From positions 1 to 64,000 of the forward strand of contig NZ_WBIR01000012.1 in assembly GCF_009749395.1 (NCBI RefSeq): a stretch of 64,000 nt of DNA. Reading direction: 5' to 3'. Positions 26,317 to 34,353 of the stretch are shown one piece after another (the stretch's first letter is position 1; every line of letters begins with the position of its first letter). This DNA is from Agromyces salentinus (lineage in GTDB: Bacteria > Actinomycetota > Actinomycetes > Actinomycetales > Microbacteriaceae). The translations under genes were made by a program, and so were the position numbers. Under the pieces are notes generated by a model that worked only from the letters and a program-made list of their open reading frames with translations, had not been told where the DNA came from and made no database searches.

Positions 26317-27519
26317 TCACCGGACCGAGACGTCGAGTCTGCGGCCCGCGAGTCGGCGCGGCCGGGTCGCGATGGCCTCGGCGACGCGTTCGATCGCGCG
26401 GGCGGCCGGATCGTCGGGCGCGGCTGCGACGACGGGTTCGCCGGCGTCGCCGCCCTGGCGGAGGGCGATGCTGAGCGGCACGCTCGCGATGAGCGGGACG
26501 GCGTCGGGCTGGCCCTCCGAGAGGCGTCGGGCGACCTCCTCGCCGCCGCCCGACCCGAACAGGTCGAGCACGGTGCCGTCTGGGCCGGGCAGGCCGGCCA
26601 TGTTCTCGACGACGCCGATGATGCGCTGGCCCGTCTGCCTGGCGACCACGCCCGAGCGCTCGGCCACGTCGGCCGCCGCCGGCTGCGGGGTCGTGACCAC
26701 GAGCACCTCGGCGTTGGGCAGCAGCTGCCCGAGCGAGATCGCGATGTCGCCCGTGCCGGGCGGCAGGTCGACGAGCAGCACGTCGAGGTCGCCGAAGTAC
26801 ACGTCGGTGAGGAACTGGTTCAGCGTGCGGTGCAGCATCGGCCCGCGCCAGGCGACGGCCACGGATGACGCGCGCGAACCCGGCGCGGCGGGTTCGACGA
26901 ACATGCCGATCGAGATGACCTTCACGCCGTGCGCGACCGGCGGCAGGATCATGTCGTTCACCTGCGTCGGGCGCGCGGCGAGGCCCTGCTCGTCGACGAG
27001 GCCGAGCAGCGCCGGGATCGAGAACCCGTGCACGTCGGCGTCGACGAGACCCACCGAGAGCCCTCGTGCCGCGAGCGACACCGCGAGGTTCGCCGTGAGC
27101 GTGGACTTGCCGACCCCGCCCTTGCCGCTCGTGACCGCGACGACGCGAGTGAGCGTGCCCGGCCCGAACGGGTTGCCGCGAGCGGCCTTGCCGCCGCGCA
27201 GCCGCTCGGTGAGGGCCGTGCGCTGCGCGGGGGTCATCACGGTGAGCGTCACGTCGACCGCGCCCTCGCCGGCGACGCCCTCGGCTGCCTGGCGGACGTC
27301 CCGCTCGATGCGATCGGATGCCGGGCAGCCGACGATCGTGAGCCGGATGACGACGCTCACCCGGCCGCGGTCATCGACCGAGACGGAGTCGACCATGTCG
27401 AGTTCGGTGATGGGCTTGCGGATCTCGGGGTCGATCACCGACTCGAGCGCGCGGCCGATGGCGGCCTCGAGCACGGCCGGGTCGGTCGAGTCAGCCCCGG
27501 GGTGCGGCATTCGCGGCAT
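26317..27519 (-). CDS. mrp: Mrp/ApbC family Fe-S carrier P-loop ATPase
   Basis: 400 aa. An N-terminal MIP18/DUF59 domain (about 15-95, with TIVGCPASD) is followed by a ParA/MinD-type ATPase with deviant Walker A SGKGGVGKST at about 131-140, VDADVHGFSIPALLG switch at about 163-177 and LLVDLPPGTGD at about 244-254. The C-terminal CxxC seen in E. coli Mrp (in the stretch after VENM) is replaced by LPGPDG, so a simple CxxC cluster site is missing here. Overlaps the DUF1003 gene by 29 bases. The mrp-DUF1003-CBS order matches Rv1229c-Rv1232c as recalled. Confidence 0.9.
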   Translation of the reverse strand: MPRMPHPGADSTDPAVLEAAIGRALESVIDPEIRKPITELDMVDSVSVDDRGRVSVVIRLTIVGCPASDRIERDVRQAAEGVAGEGAVDVTLTVMTPAQRTALTERLRGGKAARGNPFGPGTLTRVVAVTSGKGGVGKSTLTANLAVSLAARGLSVGLVDADVHGFSIPALLGLVDEQGLAARPTQVNDMILPPVAHGVKVISIGMFVEPAAPGSRASSVAVAWRGPMLHRTLNQFLTDVYFGDLDVLLVDLPPGTGDIAISLGQLLPNAEVLVVTTPQPAAADVAERSGVVARQTGQRIIGVVENMAGLPGPDGTVLDLFGSGGGEEVARRLSEGQPDAVPLIASVPLSIALRQGGDAGEPVVAAAPDDPAARAIERVAEAIATRPRRLAGRRLDVSVR

Positions 27520-28021
27520 CTTCCTCGTCCTTGCGGTCGAGCTCCTCGAGCACCGCGCGCAACTCGGAACGGATGAAGTCCTTCGAGGCGAGGTCCTTCA
27601 CGGCCAGCCGCAGGGCGACGACCTCGCGGGCGAGGTACTCGGTGTCGGCCAGGTTGCGCTCGGCGCGCTGGCGGTCCTGCTCGATCTGCACCCGGTCGCG
27701 GTCGTCCTGCCGGTTCTGGGCGAGCAGGATGAGCGGAGCGGCATACGAGGCCTGCAGGCTGAGCACGAGCGTCAGCGCCGTGAATCCGATGGCGATCGAG
27801 TCGAAGCGCAGGTGCTCGGGCGCGAACGTGTTCCACGCCATCCAGGAGATCGCGAACACGGAGAGCCCCAGCAGGAAGCCGGGGGTGCCCATGGCTCGCG
27901 CGACCCATTCGGTGAAGCGTCCGAAGCGATCCTTGTCGCGTTCCCCTCGGCGGAAGCGGGGACGGCGGCTGCCCTTCGGCGTGTCGAAGCGCCGCTCGTC
28001 TGCCGTGTTAACGCGTGCCAT
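27491..28021 (-). CDS. DUF1003 membrane protein
   Basis: 176 aa. Basic N-terminus (about 45 residues), two transmembrane helices (about 47-65 and 75-97) joined by a short loop, then a charged coiled-coil tail (NRQDDRDRVQIEQDRQRAER...). Typical DUF1003. Its gene overlaps both neighbours, 14 bases with the CBS/MgtE_N gene and 29 with mrp, so the three are tightly coupled. AAGGAGG is 7 bases before ATG 28021. The pairing with a MgtE_N/CBS protein suggests a shared cation-related role, but this is inference. Confidence 0.87.
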   Translation of the reverse strand: MARVNTADERRFDTPKGSRRPRFRRGERDKDRFGRFTEWVARAMGTPGFLLGLSVFAISWMAWNTFAPEHLRFDSIAIGFTALTLVLSLQASYAAPLILLAQNRQDDRDRVQIEQDRQRAERNLADTEYLAREVVALRLAVKDLASKDFIRSELRAVLEELDRKDEEDAANAAPRG

Positions 28022-29342
28022 CTCCGGCCCTCCTTCCGTTCGTCGGGATCGGGATGCTCCCCGTGGTCAGCTGTGCTCGGGCGGTCGCGCGTTTGCTCAC
28101 CTCATCTTCGTCTTCTGGATGACTTCGCCAGTCATCGGGCAGGAGGTAGTCGAGCACGTCGTCGATGGTCACGACCCCGACGAGGCGGTGCCGTTCGTCG
28201 ATGACGGGCACCGAGACGAGGTCGTAGCTGGCCAGGATGCGGCTCACCTCGGCCGCGGAGGTGTCGGCGCCGACCGGCTCGAGGCCCTGGTCGATCAGAG
28301 TGCCGAGGCGCTCGTGCGGCGGGTAGCGCAGCATCCGCTGGAAGTGGACGACGCCGAGGAAGCGGCCCGTGGGCGCCTCGTAGGGCGGAAGGGTCACGCA
28401 CACCGCGGCGCCGAGCGCCGGCGGCAGGTCGTGACGACGGATGAGCGCGAGGCCCTCTGCGACGGTCGCGTCGGCCGAGACGATGATCGGCTCGGTGGTC
28501 ATGAGCCCGCCCGCGGTGTCGGGGCCGTAGCTCAGGAGCATGCGGACGTCTTCGGCCTCTTCCGGCTCCATGAGCTCGAGCAGGTGCTCGCCGCGCTCCT
28601 CGGGCAGCTGCGCGATGAGGTCGGCCGCATCGTCGGGCTGCATGTGGTCGAGCACGTCGGCGGCGCGGTCGTCGCCGAGCCCGCCGAGGATCTCGACCTG
28701 GTCGGCCTCGGGCATCTCCTCGAGCACGTCGGCGAGGCGATCGTCGGAGAGCTCCTCGGCGACCTCCTGCCGTCGGGCCACGGGCAGGTCGAGCAGGGTG
28801 TTCGCGAGGTCGGCCGGCTTCAGCTCGGAGTACGTGGCGATCAGCTGCTCGGCCGACTGCGCCTCGCCCGTGCGAGCGCTCTCGCGCACCTCGCGCCAGG
28901 TGACGTACGCCGACTGGCCCTTGGAGAAGGGCGATGCGCCCTTGGGCCGGCGCACGAAGAGCTGCTCGACCTCCCACTCGCCGGGCTCCTGCTCCTCGAT
29001 CGAGACGTCCTCGATCGTGGCCTCGCCCGAGCCGTCGTTGAAGCGCACCTTGCGGCCGAGCATCTCGGCGATCACGCGCACCTCACCACCGCGCTGCTCG
29101 AACCGGCGAAGGTTGATGAGGCCGGTCGTGATGATCTGGCCGTTGCCGATCGAGGTCACCCGGCCGATCGAGAGGAACACGCGTCGTTTGCCGGGCACCT
29201 CCACGATGAGTCCCACCACCCGCGGCGGGTCGTTCTTTCGGTACACGACGAGGACGTCGCGCACCTTTCCGACCCGATCGCCGGCGGGGTCGAAGACGGC
29301 GCACCCGGCGAGTCGGGCGACGAAGACTCTCGTTGCGCTCAC
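28008..29342 (-). CDS. PRC-barrel / MgtE N-domain / CBS-pair protein
   Basis: 444 aa soluble protein. N-terminal PRC-barrel-like segments (residues about 8-130, FDPAGDRVGKVRDVLVVY), then a superhelical MgtE_N domain (about 160-270, repeated ADLANTLLDLP / LADVLEEMPEADQVEIL) and two CBS domains (about 280-410, PDTAGGLMTTEPIIVSAD and VPVIDERHRLVGVVTIDD). It lacks the MgtE membrane pore, so it is not itself a Mg2+ channel; it may sense Mg2+ or nucleotide for the adjacent DUF1003 protein. GTG 29342 is 6 nt after TAAGTT. Confidence 0.88.
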   Translation of the reverse strand: MSATRVFVARLAGCAVFDPAGDRVGKVRDVLVVYRKNDPPRVVGLIVEVPGKRRVFLSIGRVTSIGNGQIITTGLINLRRFEQRGGEVRVIAEMLGRKVRFNDGSGEATIEDVSIEEQEPGEWEVEQLFVRRPKGASPFSKGQSAYVTWREVRESARTGEAQSAEQLIATYSELKPADLANTLLDLPVARRQEVAEELSDDRLADVLEEMPEADQVEILGGLGDDRAADVLDHMQPDDAADLIAQLPEERGEHLLELMEPEEAEDVRMLLSYGPDTAGGLMTTEPIIVSADATVAEGLALIRRHDLPPALGAAVCVTLPPYEAPTGRFLGVVHFQRMLRYPPHERLGTLIDQGLEPVGADTSAAEVSRILASYDLVSVPVIDERHRLVGVVTIDDVLDYLLPDDWRSHPEDEDEVSKRATARAQLTTGSIPIPTNGRRAGDGTR

Positions 29343-29348
29343 GGTACA

Positions 29349-29354
29349 AACTTA
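29349..29354 (-). promoter_or_regulatory. Leaderless -10 box of the CBS/MgtE_N gene
   Basis: TAAGTT on the minus strand, 6 nt upstream of GTG 29342. Confidence 0.55.
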
Positions 29355-29374
29355 GCCCGTGGGAGGATGGAGGG

Positions 29375-30130
29375 GTGAGCAACCAATCGCCCTTCGGCGG
29401 ACGCACGGCCCGCGCCTTCCCCACGCTGCCGCAGGGCGAGACCATCGCGAGCTTCGAGACCTACGCCGAGGCGCAGTCCGCGGTCGACGCCCTCGCCAAG
29501 GCCGAGTTCCCCGTGAAGGAACTCGCGATCGTCGGCACGGGGCTCACGAGCGTGGAGCGCATCACGGGCAAGCTCACCTGGGGGCGTGCGGCGGGCGCCG
29601 GGGCGCTCTCCGGCGCCTGGTTCGGCACGTTCCTCGGCCTCCTCTTCTTCATCTTCGCGCCGTCGCCCTCCTCGGTCGGCATCCTGCTCTCGGCGGTGCT
29701 CATCGGTGCGGGCTTCGGCATGATCTTCAGCGTCGTCTCGTACTCGGTCAACCGCCGCCGCCGCGACTTCACGTCGGTGGCGCAGGTGCTCGCGACCCGA
29801 TACTCGATCGTCGCCGAGGCGGCGCACGTCGAGCGCGCCAGGCAGGTGCTGCACGTGACGGATGTCCCTGAGCCCGCGTTCCCCGCGCCCGAGGCCTCGC
29901 CACGCGCACGCGCGACTTCCGCGCCGAGCGCGGCGCCGTCGTCCCCGGCGCCCGCTGCCGCGGGGTCCGATACGCCGACGGCAGCCGATGCCGATGCGGC
30001 CTCCGAGGGCGACGCGGCCGTCGATGACGGCGCTGCAGCGGGCGAGCAGCCGCAGGGGCTCACGTACGGCGAAGCACTCGACGCCGCCCGCCGCGCCGAG
30101 CGCGAGCGGCGGCAGTCCGGCGGCGCCTGA
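29375..30130 (+). CDS. General-stress-protein-like membrane protein
   Basis: 251 aa. N-terminal flavodoxin-like ferredoxin-fold segment (TIASFETYAEAQSAVDALAKAEF) of the GSP17M/YflT type, two transmembrane helices (about 70-92 and 98-116), a short domain with YSIVAEAAHVERARQVL, and an Ala/Pro/Glu-rich tail. Counterpart recalled as Rv1234, divergent from the MgtE_N gene there too. GTG 29375 follows GGAGG closely. Function unknown. Confidence 0.82.
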   Translation: MSNQSPFGGRTARAFPTLPQGETIASFETYAEAQSAVDALAKAEFPVKELAIVGTGLTSVERITGKLTWGRAAGAGALSGAWFGTFLGLLFFIFAPSPSSVGILLSAVLIGAGFGMIFSVVSYSVNRRRRDFTSVAQVLATRYSIVAEAAHVERARQVLHVTDVPEPAFPAPEASPRARATSAPSAAPSSPAPAAAGSDTPTAADADAASEGDAAVDDGAAAGEQPQGLTYGEALDAARRAERERRQSGGA

Positions 30131-30183
30131 GCATCCGCCGCTCGACGCTGGGAGGATGCCGAGCAGGCCCACTCGGGTCCAGC

Positions 30184-30199
30184 TCGCGATATATCGTGA
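30184..30199. promoter_or_regulatory. Palindrome over the promoter of the PGPGW gene
   Basis: TCGCGATATATCGTGA is palindromic in 7 of 8 pairs and overlaps the TATCGT box (30192-30197) that lies 6 nt before ATG 30204. It is one of very few AT-rich spots in the window, a candidate operator as well as the -10 element. Confidence 0.45.
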
Positions 30200-30203
30200 A
30201 TCC

Positions 30204-30545
30204 ATGGTGACCGAGCGCGAACTGTCCGACGACATCGTCGAGGCCGAACGGCCCGACCGCCCGATCCGACGCCTGCTCCGCGGCATCCGTCGGCGCATCC
30301 ACGAGCGACCGGCGCTGCGCCGCGCCTATCGGGTGCTCGTGGGCGTGCTCGGCGGAACCATCGCGGTCGGCGGCCTGGCCCTCGTGCCCCTGCCTGGACC
30401 GGGGTGGCTGGTGGTCTTCCTCGGACTCGCGATCCTGGGCACCGAGTTCGCCTGGGCCGCACGCGTCGCGGGCTGGCTGAAGCGCATGCTCGCCCGCTTC
30501 TGGGCGTGGTGGCAGGCGCGCCGCGCCGCCAGGGCGGCGTCCTGA
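30204..30545 (+). CDS. PGPGW-motif membrane protein (TIGR02611 type)
   Basis: 113 aa. A charged N-terminus of about 45 residues, then two closely spaced helices containing VPLPGPGWLVVFLGLAILGTEF (about 61-82), the PGPGW signature, and a basic Arg-rich end. Function unknown. ATG 30204 sits 6 nt from TATCGT, so probably leaderless. The stop codon lies inside a terminator hairpin stem. Confidence 0.85.
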   Translation: MVTERELSDDIVEAERPDRPIRRLLRGIRRRIHERPALRRAYRVLVGVLGGTIAVGGLALVPLPGPGWLVVFLGLAILGTEFAWAARVAGWLKRMLARFWAWWQARRAARAAS

Positions 30546-30568
30546 CCGAGCCTCGGCCAGGACGCCGC
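30534..30568. terminator. Bidirectional terminator between the PGPGW gene and pepP
   Basis: Perfect 11-bp stem GCGGCGTCCTG / CAGGACGCCGC with an inner CCGAG/TCGG extension. It embraces the stop codon of the plus-strand gene and ends 6 bases before the pepP stop. Confidence 0.75.
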
Positions 30569-30573
30569 ACGAC

Positions 30574-32139
30574 CTAGCCGGCCGCGCCCTGGACCCAGGC
30601 CTCGACCTCCGCGACGGTGCGCGGGATGCCGATCGAGAGGTTCTCCGCACCCTCGGCGGTGACGACGATGTCGTCCTCGATGCGCACGCCGATGCCCCGG
30701 AACTCGGCCGGCACGGTGAGGTCGTCGGCCTGGAAGTAGAGGCCGGGCTCGATCGTGAAGACCATGCCCTCCTGCAGCTCGCCGTCCATGTACATCTCGC
30801 GACGCGCCTGCGCGCAGTCGTGCACGTCGAGCCCGAGGTGGTGGCTCGTGCCGTGCACCATGTAGCGGCGGTGGAACTGGTTCTCGGGTTGCAGGGACTC
30901 CTCGGCCGAGACCGGGAGGAAGCCCCACGCGGCGGTCTTGCGGGCGATCACGGCCATGGCGGCGGCGTGCACCTCGCGGAAGATCGCGCCCGGGCGCACG
31001 ACGGCGAATGCGGCATCCGCGGCCTCGAGCACGGCTTCGTAGACCTGGCGCTGCACGTCGGAGAAGGTGCCGTTCACCGGGAAGGTGCGCGTGATGTCGG
31101 CCGTGTAGTAGCTGTCCATCTCGACGCCGGCGTCGAGCAGCACGAGGTCGCCGGGCACGACGGGGCCGTCGTTGCGGGTCCAGTGCAGGATGGTCGCGTG
31201 CGGACCCGCCGCGGCGATGGAGCCATAGCCCACGTCGTTGCCGTCGAGGCGGGCGCGCGTGGCGAAGACGCCCTCGATGACGCGTTCGCCGCGCACCTCC
31301 GAGGTGATGCGGGGGAGCTCCTGGAACACCTCGGTGAAGCCGCGCTTCGTCGCGTCGACGGCGGCGCGCATCTCGCCGAGCTCGAACTCGTCCTTCACGA
31401 GGCGGAGCTCGGAGAGCACGCGGGCCAGCTCGGCGTCGGGCGCGTGCTCGCCGCCGACCTCGAGCGAGAACGGCGCGTCGGACGCGTTGGTCGACAGGGC
31501 CTCCTCGGCGGCGAAGCGGATGCGGGCGTGGTCGACGCGCTCCGTGATCGCGGCGTCGGCCTCGCGCAGGACGACGGTCGCGGTGTCGACCGCGTCGATC
31601 ACGCGGTCGAACTCGTCGAGGCCGCGAGTGTCGATCGCGAGGTCGGCGGACACGTGCGCGAGCGAGGGTCGCGGACCGATCCAGAACTCGCCGATCGCCG
31701 GGTTGGCGTAGAACTCCTCGGAATCCCGGCCGGCGCGCTCGCGGAAGTACACCGTCGCGATGTGGCCCTCGCCGCCTTCGGGCTCGAACACCAGCACGGC
31801 ACCCGGCTCCGAGTCTGAGCCCCAACCGGTCAGGTGGGCGAACGCGGTGTGCGCGCGGAAGGGATAGTCGGTGTCGTTGGCGCGCTGCTTCATGTCGCCG
31901 GCGGGGATCACGAGCCGGACGCCGGGGAAGGCCGCCGACACGGCGCTGCGGCGACGTGCCGCGAAGGCCGCCTGCGCGCGCGCGGCCGGGAGGGTCTCGT
32001 CGCGGGCGGCCCAGCCGCTGCTGATGAAGTCCTTGAATCCCTCGGAGCCGGGTGTGGTCGAACGGTTCGCGTCGCGGCCCGTCTCGTCGGCGGTCGCCGC
32101 TGCCGGGGTCTCGGTCGTTGAGGTGTCGCTGGAGTCCAT
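30574..32139 (-). CDS. pepP: Xaa-Pro aminopeptidase (M24B)
   Basis: Cytosolic dimetal peptidase removing an N-terminal residue before proline, 521 aa. N-terminal AMP_N-type domain (about 40-230) and pita-bread catalytic domain with metal ligands: Asp in LLDAGVEMD, Asp in YYTADITRTF, His in HGTSHHLGLDVHD, Glu in FTIEPGLYF, Glu in GVRIEDDIVV. An N-terminal Ser/Thr/Ala-rich extension of about 30 residues precedes the core. Start uncertain: ATG 32139 with a GAGAAT box 6 nt upstream (leaderless-like), or GTG 32163. Confidence 0.92.
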   Translation of the reverse strand: MDSSDTSTTETPAAATADETGRDANRSTTPGSEGFKDFISSGWAARDETLPAARAQAAFAARRRSAVSAAFPGVRLVIPAGDMKQRANDTDYPFRAHTAFAHLTGWGSDSEPGAVLVFEPEGGEGHIATVYFRERAGRDSEEFYANPAIGEFWIGPRPSLAHVSADLAIDTRGLDEFDRVIDAVDTATVVLREADAAITERVDHARIRFAAEEALSTNASDAPFSLEVGGEHAPDAELARVLSELRLVKDEFELGEMRAAVDATKRGFTEVFQELPRITSEVRGERVIEGVFATRARLDGNDVGYGSIAAAGPHATILHWTRNDGPVVPGDLVLLDAGVEMDSYYTADITRTFPVNGTFSDVQRQVYEAVLEAADAAFAVVRPGAIFREVHAAAMAVIARKTAAWGFLPVSAEESLQPENQFHRRYMVHGTSHHLGLDVHDCAQARREMYMDGELQEGMVFTIEPGLYFQADDLTVPAEFRGIGVRIEDDIVVTAEGAENLSIGIPRTVAEVEAWVQGAAG

Positions 32140-32227
32140 GGCTCCATTCTCGCACCGCGGCACGCAAGACCGAACTGCGCCGGGACGCCCGGGCGGCTCG
32201 GCCAGGGACGCGGAGTCCGCGCCCGGG

Positions 32228-33253
32228 TCAGGCGGCCGGCGAGAGGGTCGAGACGACCGGGCGATGGTCGCTTCCGGCGGCGTCCATCTCGCCGATCACG
32301 CGGAACGCGTCGACGTTCCAGCCGGGCGTCGCCATCACGTGGTCGATGGGGCTGCCGAGCACCTCCGGCAGGTCGGTCGGCCAGGTGCCGAGCCCGCCCG
32401 AACCTGCCTCGACCGCGGCATCCCGGCAGTTGCCGAGATCGCCGCCGTTCGTGCCGCGACCCGAGAAGTGGTCGACCGTGGCGTTGAAGTCGCCGGCCAT
32501 GATCACGTTCTCGCCCGAGCACTGCTCGGCGAGCCAGTCGAGGTCGCTGCGCCAGTTGCGCAGCTCCCAGCGGATCGGGGCCACCGCGTGCACCGCGACG
32601 ATGCGTGGACCCGTGCCGGAGACGGGATCGGCCACGACGGAGGGCAGCGTGTTCGTGTTTCCGGGCGGACCGGGGACCTCGGGCGAGGTGACCGTGTAGT
32701 CGCCGAGGTCGGGCGAGATTAGGATCGTCGTCGACCGCGCCTTCGCCACGTCGTCGTAGGCCGCCGTGTGCACCCACATCGGGCTGCCTCCCTCGCGCAT
32801 CGCGATGGCGATCTCCTCGCCGAGCGGCTCGGTCGTCTCCGGCAGCACGACGACGTCGGCCCCCTCCTCGATGGCGAGACCCGCGATCGTCGCGGCATCC
32901 GGAACCTCGCCGAGCGTGTTCCAGGACAGCACCGTCAGCGATCCGGATGCCGCGTCGGCGGCGGCATCCGAGGACCCGAAGCCCCTCGCGGTGAGCACGG
33001 CCGCGTTGCCGACGGCGAAGAGCGCCATGATCGTCGCGAGGGCGAAGGCGACGAGCCGGAGCGGGCGCGCGAAGGCGGCCAGCAGCACGAGCACCGCCAC
33101 CACGACCCCGGCGACGGCCGCGACGCCGCGCAGGGCGACGACGTGGGCGAACACCCATTGGTTCTGCAGGCCGACGGCCTGGGGCCAGAGCATGAGGGCG
33201 GCGAGGATCGCCGCGGCGACGACGAGGGTCCAGCCGAGGATGCGGGGGAGCAT
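32228..33253 (-). CDS. Membrane-anchored endonuclease/exonuclease/phosphatase-fold hydrolase
   Basis: 341 aa. Three N-terminal transmembrane helices (about 5-25, 38-62, 66-90) followed by an extracytoplasmic EEP domain: VLSWNTLGE at about 108, VVVLPETTEP at about 135 (metal Glu), MAGDFNATVDH at about 248, GSPIDHVMA at about 295 and AGSDHRPVV at about 325. All catalytic motifs appear intact. Substrate could be a phosphodiester lipid, nucleic acid or inositol-type phosphate. ATG 33253 is 6 nt from TAGCTT. Confidence 0.87.
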   Translation of the reverse strand: MLPRILGWTLVVAAAILAALMLWPQAVGLQNQWVFAHVVALRGVAAVAGVVVAVLVLLAAFARPLRLVAFALATIMALFAVGNAAVLTARGFGSSDAAADAASGSLTVLSWNTLGEVPDAATIAGLAIEEGADVVVLPETTEPLGEEIAIAMREGGSPMWVHTAAYDDVAKARSTTILISPDLGDYTVTSPEVPGPPGNTNTLPSVVADPVSGTGPRIVAVHAVAPIRWELRNWRSDLDWLAEQCSGENVIMAGDFNATVDHFSGRGTNGGDLGNCRDAAVEAGSGGLGTWPTDLPEVLGSPIDHVMATPGWNVDAFRVIGEMDAAGSDHRPVVSTLSPAA

Positions 33254-33259
33254 CCCCCC

Positions 33260-33265
33260 AAGCTA
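33260..33265 (-). promoter_or_regulatory. Leaderless -10 box of the EEP gene
   Basis: TAGCTT on the minus strand, 6-nt spacer, then ATG 33253. Confidence 0.55.
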
Positions 33266-33361
33266 GGGGACGAGCCTGTGGCGGGGCCGCATGCCGGCGG
33301 CGAACCCGCCTGCGGTGCACCCGAAGCGCGGTGTCGTGCATCGCCGCGGGTTGCCGCGCCC

Positions 33362-33367
33362 TAGCAT
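33362..33367 (+). promoter_or_regulatory. Leaderless -10 box of the PHP gene
   Basis: TAGCAT, 6-nt spacer GGAGGG, ATG 33374. The GGAGGG abuts the ATG too closely to act as a normal ribosome binding site. Confidence 0.55.
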
Positions 33368-33373
33368 GGAGGG

Positions 33374-34246
33374 ATGGCTTCGTCGACGGCACCCGCGATC
33401 GGTGAGGCCGACCTGCACGTGCACTCGACGGTGTCCGACGGCACCGGAAGCCCGGCGCACCTGCTCGTCGAAGCCGCCGAGGCGGGCCTGTCGGCGATCG
33501 CGCTGACCGACCACGACTCGACCGCCGGCTGGGCCGAGGCCGCCGTGGCTGTGCCCGAGACCGGGGTCGCGCTCATCCCCGGCATGGAGCTCTCCACGCG
33601 CGAGCAGTACACGAGCGTGCACGTGCTGGCCTACCTCATCGACCCGTTCGACGAGGAACTGCTCGCCGAGACCACCCGCATCCGCGAGTCGCGGCTGACC
33701 CGCGCCGAGCAGATCGTGCAGCGCATCGCCCGCGACTACCCCCTCACCTGGGACGACGTGCTCGCCCAGACGGCCGAGGGGGCGACGGTGGGCAGGCCGC
33801 ACATCGCCGACGCGCTCGTCGCCCGCGGCCACGTGTCGACCCGTTCCGCGGCGTTCGCCGGGATCCTGCACCCGCGCCACGGGTACGCGCGCCCGCACTA
33901 CGCGCCCGATCCGCTGACGGGCGTGCGGCTCATCCGCGCGGCCGGCGGAGTGCCGGTGCTCGCCCACCCCGGCGCGCGCGGAGCCGAGCACGTCGTGCCG
34001 CGCGAGCGGCTGCGCCAACTCGTCGACGCCGGGCTCTTCGGACTCGAGATCGACCACCCCGAGAACGATCCCGGCTCCAAGCCGCGCCTGCATGCCCTCG
34101 CTCGGGAGTTCGGGCTCGCCGTCACCGGTTCCAGCGACTACCACGGAACGGGCAAGCCCAATCGGCTCGGCCAGGAGCGCACCCCGGCCGACATCGTGGC
34201 GCGCATCGTCGGCGAGGCGACCGGCTTCGAGCCCGTCCTGCCCTGA
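33374..34246 (+). CDS. PHP-domain phosphoesterase (TrpH/RNase AM-like)
   Basis: 290 aa trinuclear metal phosphoesterase. Metal ligands: DLHVHSTVSDG at about 13-23, LTDHDSTAGW at about 43-52, PGMELST at about 73, VGRPHIADALV at about 136-146, LAHPGARG at about 196 and GSSDYHGTGKPNRLG near 253-267. This matches the TrpH family, whose members cleave 3',5'-nucleoside bisphosphates or 5' ends of RNA. A leaderless single gene, terminated by the hairpin shared with the convergent DEAD-box gene. Confidence 0.9.
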   Translation: MASSTAPAIGEADLHVHSTVSDGTGSPAHLLVEAAEAGLSAIALTDHDSTAGWAEAAVAVPETGVALIPGMELSTREQYTSVHVLAYLIDPFDEELLAETTRIRESRLTRAEQIVQRIARDYPLTWDDVLAQTAEGATVGRPHIADALVARGHVSTRSAAFAGILHPRHGYARPHYAPDPLTGVRLIRAAGGVPVLAHPGARGAEHVVPRERLRQLVDAGLFGLEIDHPENDPGSKPRLHALAREFGLAVTGSSDYHGTGKPNRLGQERTPADIVARIVGEATGFEPVLP

Positions 34247-34310
34247 CCTTCCGGTCGCACGTGACCGGCCCCGGCGGGCGTCTCGGACGCTCATCGCCCC
34301 AGGACGACGA

Positions 34311-34338
34311 AGAGCGGATGCCGCGTGGCATCCGCTCT
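34311..34338. terminator. Bidirectional terminator between the PHP and DEAD-box genes
   Basis: Perfect 12-bp stem AGAGCGGATGCC / GGCATCCGCTCT with loop GCGT, midway between two convergent stops; again built on the GGATGCC/GGCATCC oligomer. Confidence 0.82.
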
Positions 34339-34353
34339 CGTCTCGTGCTCCGG

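Noticed and set aside
28008-29342. MgtE magnesium channel
   Set aside because: MgtE_N and CBS domains are present, but the membrane pore domain is absent, so it is not a transporter by itself.
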